Assembly: GCA_024734555.1 (NCBI GenBank)
Contig: JANPWX010000360.1
Span: forward strand, 1,219,628-1,283,627
Length of the DNA: 64,000 bases
Direction of reading: 5' to 3'
DNA from: Trochalopteron elliotii
Lineage: Eukaryota > Chordata > Aves > Passeriformes > Leiothrichidae
Shown here in pieces: positions 33,306 through 46,400 of this stretch. Position 1 is the first letter of the stretch. Every line of letters begins with the position of its first letter. The position numbers and the translations under genes were made by a program. The notes beneath the pieces were generated by a model that worked only from the letters and a program-made list of their open reading frames with translations, did no database searches and had not been told where the DNA came from.

Positions 33306-36300
33306 CTGATTTTGTATCACAGAGAAACCTATACAACCTATATTCATCTTCCTTGACTGCCATCTGAGACCCTCCCGCAGCATTAACCTAGTACCAGTCT
33401 CCAGCCCAGCTTCACCTTCCCTGAGCCTTGGAATGGTGCCTGAGAAAACTTAGGCAGCTAGGTATTTGCAGATTATTTGTTTGGTATTTTAGTTGTTGAC
33501 ACAGTACAAACACTGTGTTGCTATTCACTATTCCAAGTATTACAAAGCACCAGTCTTTATTATCATAGTTTATTACTTTTGTTAAAGAGTGCTAATTTTG
33601 AAAAAATTTTGCAGCACAGCAGCCAAGTTTAAGCAAGGCTTCTGTTGTGTCTGCTAATGCTGCCTGTTGCACAGGCAGAGTTGTAGCACCCTAAAGAGTT
33701 GCTAATTTACCTTAGAGTAAACCTCAAAATACCATATCCTAAATTGGATTTCATATGGGGAAATGGGCATCCATTCAGTTATCTTCAATCATGTGAGGGA
33801 AGACAAGAGGTGAAACTCCTATTTGTATGGCAAATCTGCTCTACAGTCTTAAGCAAAACAAGCTGTGTTTTTTTTTTCATAATTATAGAAAGTAATAAAA
33901 TAAAACTTGAGAATTAATTGGAGGATATTTCCTTAGTTTATGTAAAGACAAAAGCAGTGATCATATAGATCACTACAATTTTAAAATTTTTTTCAGTAAG
34001 ATAAAATGGAACTCAGATTCCTTAGTAGGCCCAGACAAAATCCCAGACTTGTGACATACCTTGCCTGTTAAAATTTTTCTACAAAGTTATCTATTGCCTT
34101 CTCCATTTTGGTCAAAATATATGTTATTTTCATTACCATAAAAAGTAAGTTTCATCACTATTGTAAATCACCAGCAGGAATTTTTTCTTACAAAGGAGGA
34201 ACATATGACAGTGGATCCAAATCACAATAGACACAGATGGTGCAAATAATTTCAAATACAGTACTTTATTCCTCAGTGTTTACAGCTGTTGACAGCAGTG
34301 TCTCTCTCAATTCCTGAAAAAAATCTCCAACCTTTTTTTCAGTTCTTCAACAAACAAAACAATATTAATTTAGGTATTCATTAAGTGAGAATAAACACAA
34401 AAATGTTCACAAACATATATATGAAAATCTTTTAGTTGCAACAGAATTTTTGAAAATACTTTCTTTTTCAAGCCAAAACTTGGGATTTAAATCAAGTACT
34501 TGCATGCTGTTATTGCACTGTTTGAGAAATTAAAAGCATACTTTCTGACGAGGACAGCAAAGGATACCTCCATAAAATATGGTGGTGCTTACTTTAGTTT
34601 TCAACTACTGGCTTCACATTTTGAAGTAATATTTAAGAAAAACTGAAATGACCAGATTAAAAAAGAAAATCTCCAGCGTATTTGTATTGCCATATTTTAC
34701 ATAATCTACATACATGTAACTGAAATATGATACTGAAATAAGTTAATTGTTAGAACTGAAGTGGGCATGTACCTGCTTTACTTGATGATTTACTTCATTG
34801 AGAACTGTCCTGGCTACTATAAACAGGATGGACTGGTGAGTGTAAAAACACCAAGGCACATCCACATCTGCAGTTACAACAATCCAACTAAACCACTGCA
34901 ACCTTGCATCCTAAGACTAATGAAACCTTTAAGCACAGGTAAATTGTTTGTTTTTCAGTGTATTTCCTTGATGAAGCCACATGCTTGCTGCTGATTACTT
35001 GTAGCAAAAAGTAACATCAGGATGAGCAAACAGAATTTAATCTTAAGGCTTTGGTTGTCAAAAAACTGCTTTGTATTCCTTTGCAGACCAACGCTTCACT
35101 CCCAGACCAGCAGTCTCATTTGGTATGTCGTCAGTTTGGGAGCTATTCCAGAGCATCAGGCAAAAACCAAGCTCAGAATCAAGAGAACCAGTACTGTGCT
35201 CCCACGTGACCCATGAGGGGTCTCCCTGTAAAGACTGCAAGAGGCTGCCAAGGGCTTGAGCCAATAAGAAGCATTGAAAAAATCTGGTAAAGAAACTATA
35301 GTGCTAGCAGTTGGGTGACATTAAGCCATTAGTGCAAAAGTTCACATCCCAGCAAACATGTTCTAGCAAGCAAAACTTCTGCTTCATTTTGTCAGGCACC
35401 TGCTGCAACCCTAAAGCCTGGGTAAAGCTGTATCTACCACATTAGAAGCAGCATTCTCATGCAAACTGAGCAGAGAGGAAATAACAGAAGAAAAACTTTT
35501 GAAAGATAATAATTTGATTTGGACCAGAACTTTACATTCATGCATGAAGTTGACAATGAAACAGGACATGATACATATGTTTATGAAGGCTAAAAAACAT
35601 CTTTAAAGCATACCAATGAACACCAATAGGAAATTTGTGCAAAAAGAACTTGTACCTGAGGAACATAAATCCAAAATCAAATCCTGAAGTTCAACCTGCA
35701 GTTACGCCTACAATTACAAGTGCTTCAAGTCTGCTGTGCTCTTTAATCATCAGACACATCAGGTTAATCAGATGCCTTCCTGAATCTCCCTGTAGTGACC
35801 TGACCCTGAGAAATGCTGTCATGAGAACACACTCAGGCATCATCCCCTTTCTACCTCTGTTCTCAGAAGCGGCCTCACAACATGGGAGAGCTAAAAGATA
35901 TTGGGCAGCAGAAACTGACTTCTTTAAGTGACAGCTCTAAATTTAATTCCTCTCTACATATATTTACAGCCATGGTATGACAGCCAACTCCTTCTAGACT
36001 AACTGTATGTGACAGAGAAGACACCCATACCATGTCAAGGCTTTTTTTAGGTTGGCAGGGAGAAATCACTGAGAAAAGGCAACTGCTGCATGAGATGCCT
36101 TGTTAACAGGCAGCTGGAATAGTGCTCCCAAACACAGAGCAGGCAGAGAAGACGATCATTTAAAAAAACAAGGGGAAAGCAAAAAAAAGCAAGAAGAAAT
36201 GTCATGTTCCTTCGCACGAAGCTCAGCTTATTCAAACTTTGTGTCTCAAAACTGATATACAAGGATACACACAGGAATTAATACCAGACATGATGGCTGC

Positions 36301-36789
36301 AGGTTTTCTGCCCAATCTGATTTTAATTTTTTTTTATGAAACACCAACAATGGAAAACAGGTAAAATGAAAATAAGACACTATCAAAACTCACTATGATG
36401 AGTTTACAGTACATGCTCTGACCATTATAGAGTGTCTGATACATTATGAACACAAAAAAAACCCCTGATTTGATTAATTTGTGTAGAGCATTAATTCACA
36501 ATGTTACTATAATGTGAAGTTCTGCAAGAATAAATGAATCTAATTGAATAATTTTGACCAAAGCCTTAAGGATTTTAATATTTGAAATTAAAATTCATTT
36601 ACATGTCCCACATGAAAACTATGAATGAAGAACAATGAGATGAAGAGAACAAGCCTGAAAGCAGCATTCTTGAGTCTTTTGGTTTCATTCAGTTCTTAGG
36701 CCTACTTTGTTTTTTCTACACAACATTTTGGAGCAGGAGAGTAGACATGCAACATGCAATAATTAGAGAGGGCTGACCATTAATATATT
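33306..36789. other. Intergenic region between converging RASGRP1 and FAM98B
   Basis: About 3.5 kb of AT-rich DNA with no supported gene; open frames are short and lack family similarity. A minus-strand AATAAA at 34265-34270 could end a longer FAM98B transcript, in which case part of this stretch is FAM98B 3'UTR. Confidence 0.65.
34265..34270 (-). terminator. FAM98B: Possible distal polyadenylation signal for FAM98B
   Basis: A minus-strand AATAAA (read as TTTATT on +) in the context GGAATAAAGTA. Use of this site would give a 3'UTR of about 2.8 kb. Only the hexamer supports it. Confidence 0.3.
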
Positions 36790-37081
36790 TTTGTTTGTTT
36801 AAAAAGGGTTTTATTCAGTTTTCTGAGACTTATTTTAAATAAAATGACATAATAAAAAACACCATATAAGCAGTATGAAAAACAAGGACTTTCAGTCATC
36901 AGATTTCAGTATAAAACTTCTGTTCAGTTAACTAAAAGAACTCAGGGAGAACATCAGTTGGTCTAACTAAATTACTCATATGGTCATACTTAATTCTAAC
37001 CTAAACCCAAGTCAACATATCTAAATTCCTAGTACCAGTAAACACCACCACTATATTCTGCCAGTTAAGATTTATGGTACT
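36790..37081 (-). other. FAM98B: FAM98B 3' untranslated region (proximal form)
   Basis: AT-rich sequence between the FAM98B stop and the first AATAAA downstream on the - strand. It has no coding potential. Confidence 0.55.
36810..36815 (-). terminator. FAM98B: Polyadenylation signal AATAAA, FAM98B (proximal)
   Basis: A minus-strand AATAAA in CTGAATAAAACCC, about 265 bases past the FAM98B stop codon, would give a short 3'UTR ending near 36790. The choice between this and more distal sites is not settled by sequence. Confidence 0.55.
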
Positions 37082-37438
37082 TCAGTATCTTCGGTATCCT
37101 CCCCCTCCTCTCCCACCATAGGGATCACCATAGCCTCCCCTGCCACCATAACCTCCCCTGCCGCCTTGGAAGCCACCTCCACCCTGGAAGCCACCCCCAC
37201 CCTGGTAGCCACCCCCACCCTGGTAGCCACCCCCCCCCCTTCCACCACCTCTGAAACCTCCACCTCCTCCTCCCCTACCCCCTCCACCTCCCCAGTTACC
37301 CCTTCCACCACCACCACCACCACCCCAGCCTCCTCTTCCACCACCTTCTTGTCTCTTTTGCCATGGAGGCATTTCAGGAGGAGGTGGTTCAATCTCTGTT
37401 GGTCTGCCTCCACGGTCAGGGACTCTCCCCATCAGAAC
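37082..37438 (-). CDS. FAM98B: FAM98B exon 8 (Gly-rich C-terminus, stop)
   Basis: A phase-0 exon with acceptor TTTTTCCTCACAG on the - strand and the stop at 37082-37084. It encodes VLMGRVPDRGGRPTEIEPP, PEMPPWQKRQ and a Gly/Arg-rich tail with four GGGG(Y/F)Q repeats, then GGYGDPYGGRGGGGYRRY. RGG-type tails commonly bind RNA and are arginine-methylated; that is family-level inference. The + strand shadow frame rich in Thr/Ser/Pro is an artefact of the repeat. Confidence 0.97.
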   Translation of the reverse strand, partial: VLMGRVPDRGGRPTEIEPPPPEMPPWQKRQEGGGRGGWGGGGGGGRGNWGGGGGRGGGGGGFRGGGRGGGGYQGGGGYQGGGGFQGGGGFQGGRGGYGGRGGYGDPYGGRGGGGYRRY

Positions 37439-40400
37439 CTGTGAGGAAAAATAGGTCATTTTCGGAGTTAAAAAATAGTAGTAATAACCTGAAGAGACAC
37501 AGGATTTTCTCCTGTGTCAAGAGAAATGCTGCCTGCTGTTTTCAGGAAATGTGGCCTCTCAGTGCAGTACTGGACAGCAGAATCACTATCTCCTGTCCCT
37601 GTAACACCACAACAGAACTCTGAAAGTGTTCTCATTTTTCACCTCTAAAACAGAAATAACTGCAGCTACCTGTCTCATATTATTTTTATGAATTTTTTAT
37701 GAAGAACACTGCACACCTGAAGTATTAGTATTGCAATAAGCAATATAGGTATTTCATATATAACATATACAAATACACATATATATTTAACAGAAAAGAC
37801 CCCTTATGATGTGGCTCTTCAAGTCCAAACCTAATCAGCCAGCAAAAAACAAACTGGCAAATTGATGTGGAACTCTCAAAGGAACACCAGTTTTCCTAAC
37901 ATTAGAAACTGCTGACACTCAGTAAACAGCCAGAACAACCAAAATATGCAATAGGCTGCAGTAACACTTCCAAGAAAAGGAAAAAAAAAAAGGCATCTTG
38001 ACTATGGCAGGTATTACTCAATGTATGAAAAGAGAAACTGCATTGGACAAAGTTAAACAAAACGAACATATTTGAAGAACGAAGATGCATCCAAGTAGGT
38101 CTTTTTGCTGTTGCTTTTATATTTCCTAAACTCTGTGTGATCAATGTTAACATTCCCTGATCAGTCCCAGGCACTCCAACTAAAGTCTTCTCAAGAAAAA
38201 AACCCCACCATTGCCTGAGATCCTACAATAATTAGGAAATCTCATAATGTTAAGGATCAAAACATATTAAAGGGTATCTAAATGAGGCATAAAACATTAG
38301 AAAAATCTGTAAATACAGGATCAATAAACGCTGTTTAGTCACCACTTGAATGGTGACACTCATGCCACTACTCGCAAGCTTCAGCTTTTATCACACACAA
38401 GAGAGCAGCACAATATTGATCCATTACTGCAGCCAATCCAGATAATTTTACTTTGCAGCAAAATGACATTTCTACAGAAACTTTCATAATTTATAATATA
38501 CTGATGAACTAGAAATGCGGATTTACAAATCAAACAATAATATCCTGGCAAGGTAGCCCAGGAATCGATACCACAGATACTTATATATATCCTTGAGGTG
38601 TGCAGTTCCACTGAACTCAACAGGTCATTTACACACACACGTACACCCCCCACATTGTTCCCCCTCATCTACACTATTCTGTTTCATCCTGTTGTACGAC
38701 TGACAGTCTGGGACATAAAAAAAGGACTTTCTGCAATGTTTACTGGAATACTGCAAACCTTCCATTCTTAAATGGAAAAAATAAAATTAAAGTACCAAGC
38801 AAAACCAGTGTAATTCCAGAATTCCTTTTGATAGGTCTGTAAATGCCCACATCCATTTATCACATGCCAGAAGTGTATACCTTGTTGATAGCACAGGCAG
38901 TCTTCTCTCGTGTTGACCCACTACTTGTTCTCATGATCTTGGACAAATCCTCACGAGCAGCAAGAAGGTGAGCTAACGTAATGGTCGATTTTGGAGACAA
39001 GGCATAGCGTTTGGGCTGATAGATCCGCGCTATTTCATCTGTTTTTACCTAAGGCATAACAGCAAACACAACTTACTTGTGCCAGGTATCAAACACGGCA
39101 ACAGACTGACTATCAACCATGTGCTGGTCTCAGTAAGTTTCATTTTGAACACAAGGTGTAGCTTCCAAAAATACAAACTATATTTGCAAAACGTAGCGCC
39201 AGTAATCACCAGTTCTCTTCCTGCTGGTGGAGCCATTACACAGAAAGTGCTGCTGACGATGTTTAATTGATGCTGCAACTTAGCACCAGTACAAAAGAAA
39301 CTCTTCTATCCTCTGGCATCAAACAGATTCTTTAATGTCTTCCAGCATGTCTACAGACTGAAACTTAAGGAGTCCATACTGCTCTCTCAAGAGCTTTACA
39401 CAATCATATTCAACAACAGATCGCTTCTAAACGTGATGAAAACAGAGCACCTTGCAAGTAAGGTAAATTTGTGGAAAAAACCTAAAAATACATCAATGCA
39501 GAAAAATACTTATACAAGCCATGAAAAAGTGAGATTGAGCAGGGGACAACATTAGATTTTTTCCAAGCATGCTTTGATGTTTCATTTATTTAGAAGAAAA
39601 GAAAAATAAATATACTTTCTGGGAAAATCTAGAATGACCTTCAGAGTGAAACAAAACATTTGGCAATGGCTAGACCAGACAATACATGCTGAACCTTTAG
39701 AAGACTGTTTTGCTAAGTAATTACTCCATCATTTGTGAACCCATTTCAGTCTGCAAACTTACCCCTCCTGGAGACTGAACAAGTTACAAAAAACCAAAAA
39801 AAGAAAGTCCCCAAAATGGCACATCATCAAAAGCAGAGAAACATGATCAATATCTATTTAATGGTGGGGAAAAAAAGGCAAGCTAACAAATTCTAAGAAG
39901 ACAACAATTTGTCTCTTGGCTTTAAAAAAAAATTAAAATCTCTAAATTACATCAATGCCAGAATGTTTTCAATCCCCAAAACGTTCTCAAAGAAGTTATG
40001 AACATCCTTCAAGAGAAATTGGGGAAAAAAAGAAAAGATTGAAAACAGTACGTAATTTTGAATTAGTACGTAACCTGGTTATTTCTGTAACTGCATATAT
40101 TTCACATCAACAGTCTTTATATGACAGGAAAATGAATCATCTGACTACTTTATCACTAAAAATCTTTTTAAACTATTGTTCTATTTCAAAAGGGCATTCA
40201 TTGTTTTTCACAGTGTTTGAATGGAACAATAGCAAGTGACAAAGTTTTAGTCTGCTTAAGTTAGTCATCAGTCACATCAACTGCATTTTAGAAGCAAACT
40301 TTAAATTTGAAGATACATAATTGTATTGGTACAGCTGTAAGGACGTTATACAAGTAGGGACATCTCCTGGCTTCTCGGAGCTAAATGCTCCCCTCTTCCT

Positions 40401-43400
40401 TTCTTGCAGCATAAACACACTCACAGCCCCTTCAGAAATGAAACAGTGAGCTACTCCAATGCAGCACAGCAGCACCTACACTCATGTCTTCCAATGATAC
40501 TTCGTGAACTTCATGAAGTTGATTCTGCATGTGACAGTGACAAATTGTGACACCACCAAGACTTGTAACAATCCATACTTTCAGTAAGCTTTCCAAGTTT
40601 TATGATTTATCCATCTTAAGCTTTCTAGAGAAAACTCTGGAAGGAAAGCCGATCTTGCCAGTTCATGAACAAAAACAGTCTGCCTCCAGCTTCTCATAGT
40701 GCCTTCACCAAATTACAAACTTTGTGTATCTTACCTCCCTACTCTTTTGGATACAAACAAAATATATTTCCAGCTCAGAAATATCATGTGTGTTTTTTTA
40801 ATATACAGAGCTCTAGGAAATAGTACAAATGAAATTATCACAACTAAAGCAATACCAGCAGAACAAATACAGAGGAGTGCTTTGGAATTTTTAGTGACTT
40901 GAAGGATTACAAGCAACTGTGTGATTTTCTCACACAAGCTACTATTCATATAACCTGTTCAACTGAACAGCTGTTCATCTAGTAGCACTGAATCCAAGAT
41001 AGGGGGCAGTCATTGTAACCCCACAGACTTTATGAACAGTCACTTTTTACATCCAATCTATGTTAAGGCCCAGTGTTTGTCTTACTTTTGCATCTGCATG
41101 AGAAGTGCTGAGGTTCCCTACTAATTTACTTCATTGGAGGGTGTTAGATACAGAAAAGAAAACAGGGAGATGGGAACTTTAATTAAAGTGAGAAACCCCA
41201 ACAAAAGATTCTAGAATTTCTAATTGTGAAGCTACAACAGTCACAAAGGATGGACTATGCCACCTGGTTAAATCTATCCCTCAATACCTAGGATTTGGAT
41301 ATTACAACTTGACCAGTGAAACAGGCTGGAAAAAAGGTAACAGTGGTGGAAGAGTATTCGTTTATCCACATGGTATGCATATTCTGTAGGAAGCTTTGGG
41401 GAACAGTAGCAGACTCCCACCTATAGGAAGCAGAAAATACACCAAGCTTACCTTTGCTCTATCAGACCAGCCAAAAGACTGCACAGTCACATCAAGCCTC
41501 TTCATCAACATCCGCCGTCGACACTCGTACTCACTGCAAAGAGCATCGTTGATTTTTTCCAATCTTTCCTGCAGCATTACAATAAGAAATTCAAACAGTC
41601 AAATATATAAAGTTATGGAAATCAGTTCAAAATCAGCCCCATCCATCAACTAAGACATCTATCCCAAGGTGACCACTATAAACTACACAGCACCTATGTA
41701 ATGCTACAGTAGTACGCATACACAAAATGATTTGAAAGTGAACAATGGATGAATCAACACAAGGTCTGTTATTATAATGTCAATTCTGGAAGCATCTGAT
41801 TGTCATTGTTAATATTTAGCAATTGAATTTTAATATTAATATTCGGTAATAGAGCAGTGACTGTAAAAAGGCAAAGCTAAATGAAGCCATATGCATTTAT
41901 TTTGACCATCCTGTTAAATACTGGAAAGAAATGGAGAAACTTTTCTTTACCACTTGGTCAGAGTTCAGAGGTTTTGTTAGCAGCGATTTCCCCACGTGGT
42001 TATTTTTAACTTTTGAGAGAATGTCCTTTATCTGAAAAAAACCACATACATCTCAGAACACAAATGATATTTAGTTTTATTTCAACAAAATTTGTTACAA
42101 TCTCATTTTGCTACTTGGAAGATCAAACACAGCACGTTTGTTTTAGCAGATTCATAAAAATAGATACAGATCTTCTGGCTTATGATCCACTATAAAAAGA
42201 TTTCCTGAATACTTTTATAAGATGACCAGCCTCTATACAAAAATATTTTATGGCACATCACTTCTCCTCCCATTAAGAGAACAATAGTTATATAGCAAAT
42301 TTATCAAGTGCATACAGAAAGTAGGACCAGCTAAATTACTCACTTTAGATACTACTAAGTGCTGTACCTACAACAGCTGCAAGTTTGGAGTTCTCTTGCC
42401 AACAACTGGGCTACAAAAAATCTGGTGATGGGTGCTGTTAAGAAAGGCAGGATGATAGGTATGCAGCCATTCTTGACTCATTACCTTTTATTTTAATCCT
42501 ATAATTGGTTCCAGCTAACATTATGTTTAAGACTTTTGCATTCATTCCAAATCAAATTTGCTTATAATTCATCCACTACTTCCTCATCCACTAATTCTCA
42601 ATAACTAGAGATGAAATATGCTCTCTCTATCTTCCTAACACCACTGCATTCTCCTCTCTTATTACAAGAAACCTCTATTCCCCTTTTTGAGTGAACTTCC
42701 TTTGGCAAAGCTCTTCTAAAATCATTACCATGAATGCCCATAACACTTGTACATAACTTGAACATAATCCAACTGATTTTTCAGCTGGAGTTGATTGCAT
42801 GCACATTATTGTTCCTCCAAGTTTTGTACAGTCTGATGAAGAGAACTACATCTTCATTTGCTTCAGTAAATAACCATGGGGAATCAAGCAAAATGAGTAG
42901 AACTACAGTTAATTTTCTTTCATATGTCAAAGGAAGGATTAAGGTAGTCCATGATCTACAGCAAAACCCGTAACTGGCAACAGCCATTAGATACATTTGC
43001 AAGGTTTTTAAGACTTCATGTGGGCACACAGGCACTTACATTACATTTGTTATAAAGGCACGGTTCAAAGCTCAGTTCTGAGCTTCACATGTTACAGAAA
43101 TATCATCTCTACTGATTGCTATGAAAAAAAATTCCAGAAGTCAAAAATCAAATTCTAGAGCACCTAGTTGATTGTAAAAGAAATATTTAGAAAATCAACT
43201 TTCATATGTCACGATTTTTGTAATGATCTCAATTTTTTTTTTGCATATATGAAGAAAAAATCTGATCTCAAATTTTATGTGAAAACCAAAGTGTATGTAT
43301 TTTGTTCTCTCTTTTCACATCACTGCTGGGCAGCACTTTGGCAGGTTAAAAACACAATATCCCAGAAAAAGTCTGAGGTAAATATATTGTGCAGTGACAA

Positions 43401-46400
43401 TTAAGGGAAAACACTGTTTTGACTCTATTAGAAAAAACAGCCTAGTAGTATCTGAAAATATCTGGCAATCTAATTACTATAATACTTCCTATTATTATTT
43501 TCCATTCATATCAAGAGGTTACAATAAGGGGTAAAGTTCAGTTCCATGTACCACACTAATTCCAATACTCCTCTTTCTCTGGTAATTCTTGCTTCTCTAT
43601 AACCTTTTTCTTTACAAAAAACACTCCAAGGCTGTCTGTCTTCTAAATGATTTTTAGAAGTTTGTTTTTTTTTCTGAAGCAGTACACAGTGCCATATTCC
43701 ACTGGAAAATGCAAATGTACCTAAGCACAAACTATGTTTGAATTTAAATAAATGTCTGAAGAACCAACAGCTAAAGTTAATAACCAGCAACAGAATAAGA
43801 TCAGTATGACAGCAAGAGATGAACACATCAGTAATTAGTATAGAAGAAGGAATGAACAGCAGATGACTTAAAAATTCTATTGGGCAAGAGGTGTGTATTC
43901 ATATACCATTGAGGTCAGAAATATTACCTCAAAGGTTGAAAGGAAGAGAGTCTATCAAAATGAGACCAGCTGCTGAAACAAAAACCAATACAAGAAAATG
44001 AAAAATCCTAAATGTAATTTACAGTTAGAGTGTCAAAGAACATCTGAAAACCAGTGAATTATTTTAAGTTTGCAGCTGCAAGGACAACTAAGAGGTAAAT
44101 GCAACATTGGGCTCCACACACAAAAGCCACACATTCTGCCATCACAAGTCAATCACTGCTCATACTCCTGACTTCCATGAACTGAAAAGTGAAAGGAAGT
44201 TTAGAGAGAACAATTAAGGAAGATAATCAATGAAAATCAGAACTAGAAGAAACAAGAGCAGCTAAATGAAACAAATCCTTTATTGACTGAGAAACTGCCC
44301 CCAAATTTCTGCAACATTTTCTTTCCAAGTTAAAGAGAATACCTATGTAATTTATATCCAGCCCAGCTTTACTAATCAGTAACAGTTAAGGAGGAATCTC
44401 TTCACTGATGAACTGGTCTATGCTCCTGGTCTATGTCTTTCACACACTGTAAAGTCATATTCAGGTTAGTGAATATGAGTAAGTCCCCCTCAGTCCCATC
44501 AGCAGGGCTCGTGGGGAAATCCTACAGCTATAATGGAGAAATAAGCTGAGCTGCCTTACAGCTGCAGAATACACTGTCCAGCTGTGACTGATGACAGAGG
44601 AATGAGCACAGGAACTCTGACACACAACAGTCTGCTAGAGGACAAGAATACAATGGATGTGAGAATCTATGCCATAACCCTTATTCCCACACATGACAGC
44701 TGCCCTGGATTGAGGAGGATATGCAGGAGTTTAAAAAACCCACCACAACCCAGAAAGAAGTCTGCACATGTCAGTGGGAACAAAACCAAATGCAGCGCCC
44801 AGAAGAAAGAGCAGTGAAAACATACTCAAAGAAACATAAAACAAATTGTAATAGCCAAATTATCCTAACCCTTTTACACCATCAGGTGTAAAAAGCAAAC
44901 CAAATAATTAAAACTAGATGTAGACAAGTATATTTGATTATTTGACACACTATGTAATCAATGACCTCAGTAACACTAAGAATTTATGGGATTGCTTTAG
45001 GATTTCACACACTCTCTAAATATAAAATTAAAACAAATAAGCTGTTGGATCTGCTTGAGACAAAAATACCAAATTCAAATCTGCAGCATAAAAATAAACA
45101 GTTCTTCCACTGTTACCAAATAAAGTATAACTTTATTGAACATGACATTTCTCATTTGCTTTGTAATTTTGTACTACTGAAAAAAAAATTTAGCTGACAT
45201 TTCATTACCATATTCAATGTATTTATTAAATATCCTCATCTTCCATCAAAACAGAGCTGTAATTTTTACATTTAACACCTTTGGCACAGAAAAACATCAT
45301 ATATGCACCTCCAGGGGTTTTCAAGATTTTGGAAAAACCCGGCCTGTGGAAAGGTGTCATGTTATTAATTTAAAATAGCAACACTTTCAGGAAAGAATGT
45401 GGCCTTAATTATCATAAGGTGTACTGTACAGATGCAGCGAGATCACCTAAAATCTTAACCACAAAATATTTTTAAGTCTCTCTTTCATATACCTGCAGAT
45501 AAATTCAGTGTTTATCTACCTTTAAGTACATTTCTGTTTGACCCTGATGTCTGATTAACAGGACAACTCTAAGGTCTTGTTCCCTGCAGTTACATTAATA
45601 CTTACTGTCCAGGCACCATTACATCTGTAAAACTACTACAGACCAACAGCTATATGAAACACATTAATTGAAATATTAATTCTAGGATGTATACCCCAAT
45701 ATTTTAAAAAACATTCTTCTCACATTTCACCTAAGTTTTATGTTAGCTTAATTTTGACTTAGTTTGTTCAGTAGCCCTTTGCAGTTTCTTTTCATTCTAC
45801 TGATATGTGAAAAATAGCGGAGTACTTTTAATAATGTGGACAAAAAAAGTTCAGAATCTTTGAACAATATCACATTAAAAGTTTTTTCAAATAAACAGTA
45901 TTAGAATGTCACCTTGTAATTAGGTCTGAAATTCACACTATCTTGACTGGAAAACAGCCAGATGTAAGCACTAGTTACAAAGCACAACACTGGCATGAAC
46001 TTTGCTGAATCTTTCATCATTTAGAATTCATGGAGGTTTTAGCTCTAAATTTCAGATTGCCTCCTAGATTTCCCCTTTGTAAATATACTTTACAAGGGAA
46101 CAGCATCTTAAACAACTGAAAAATTACTATTAGACTTTCAGTACTATATAATAAAATAAGATATACTTAGTAGTTGAAGGCAGTAATACTGTCAATTTAT
46201 CTCTCATTTTCTTAGGTATACTGATAACCACTACCCTAGGTAATTACAGGAGATGCAAAAGATACTTGCTATGATTGTACATTCAAAGTTTGAGCTACTA
46301 TAAAACTCATTTTGAATGAAGACAGCAATCCTGATTTTATACTAGTCTCTTAATTAAACTGGAAAATCACTTAAAACAATAAATGTTCTAATATTCCATA

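Noticed and set aside
37166..37444. Thr/Ser/Pro-rich mucin-like open frame on the + strand
   Set aside because: It is the antisense of the Gly-rich FAM98B repeat; the repeat composition alone keeps the frame open.
44584..44817. 77-codon open frame in FAM98B intron 4 as a possible gene
   Set aside because: It has no splice partners, no recognisable domain and ordinary length for chance; at most an eroded repeat.
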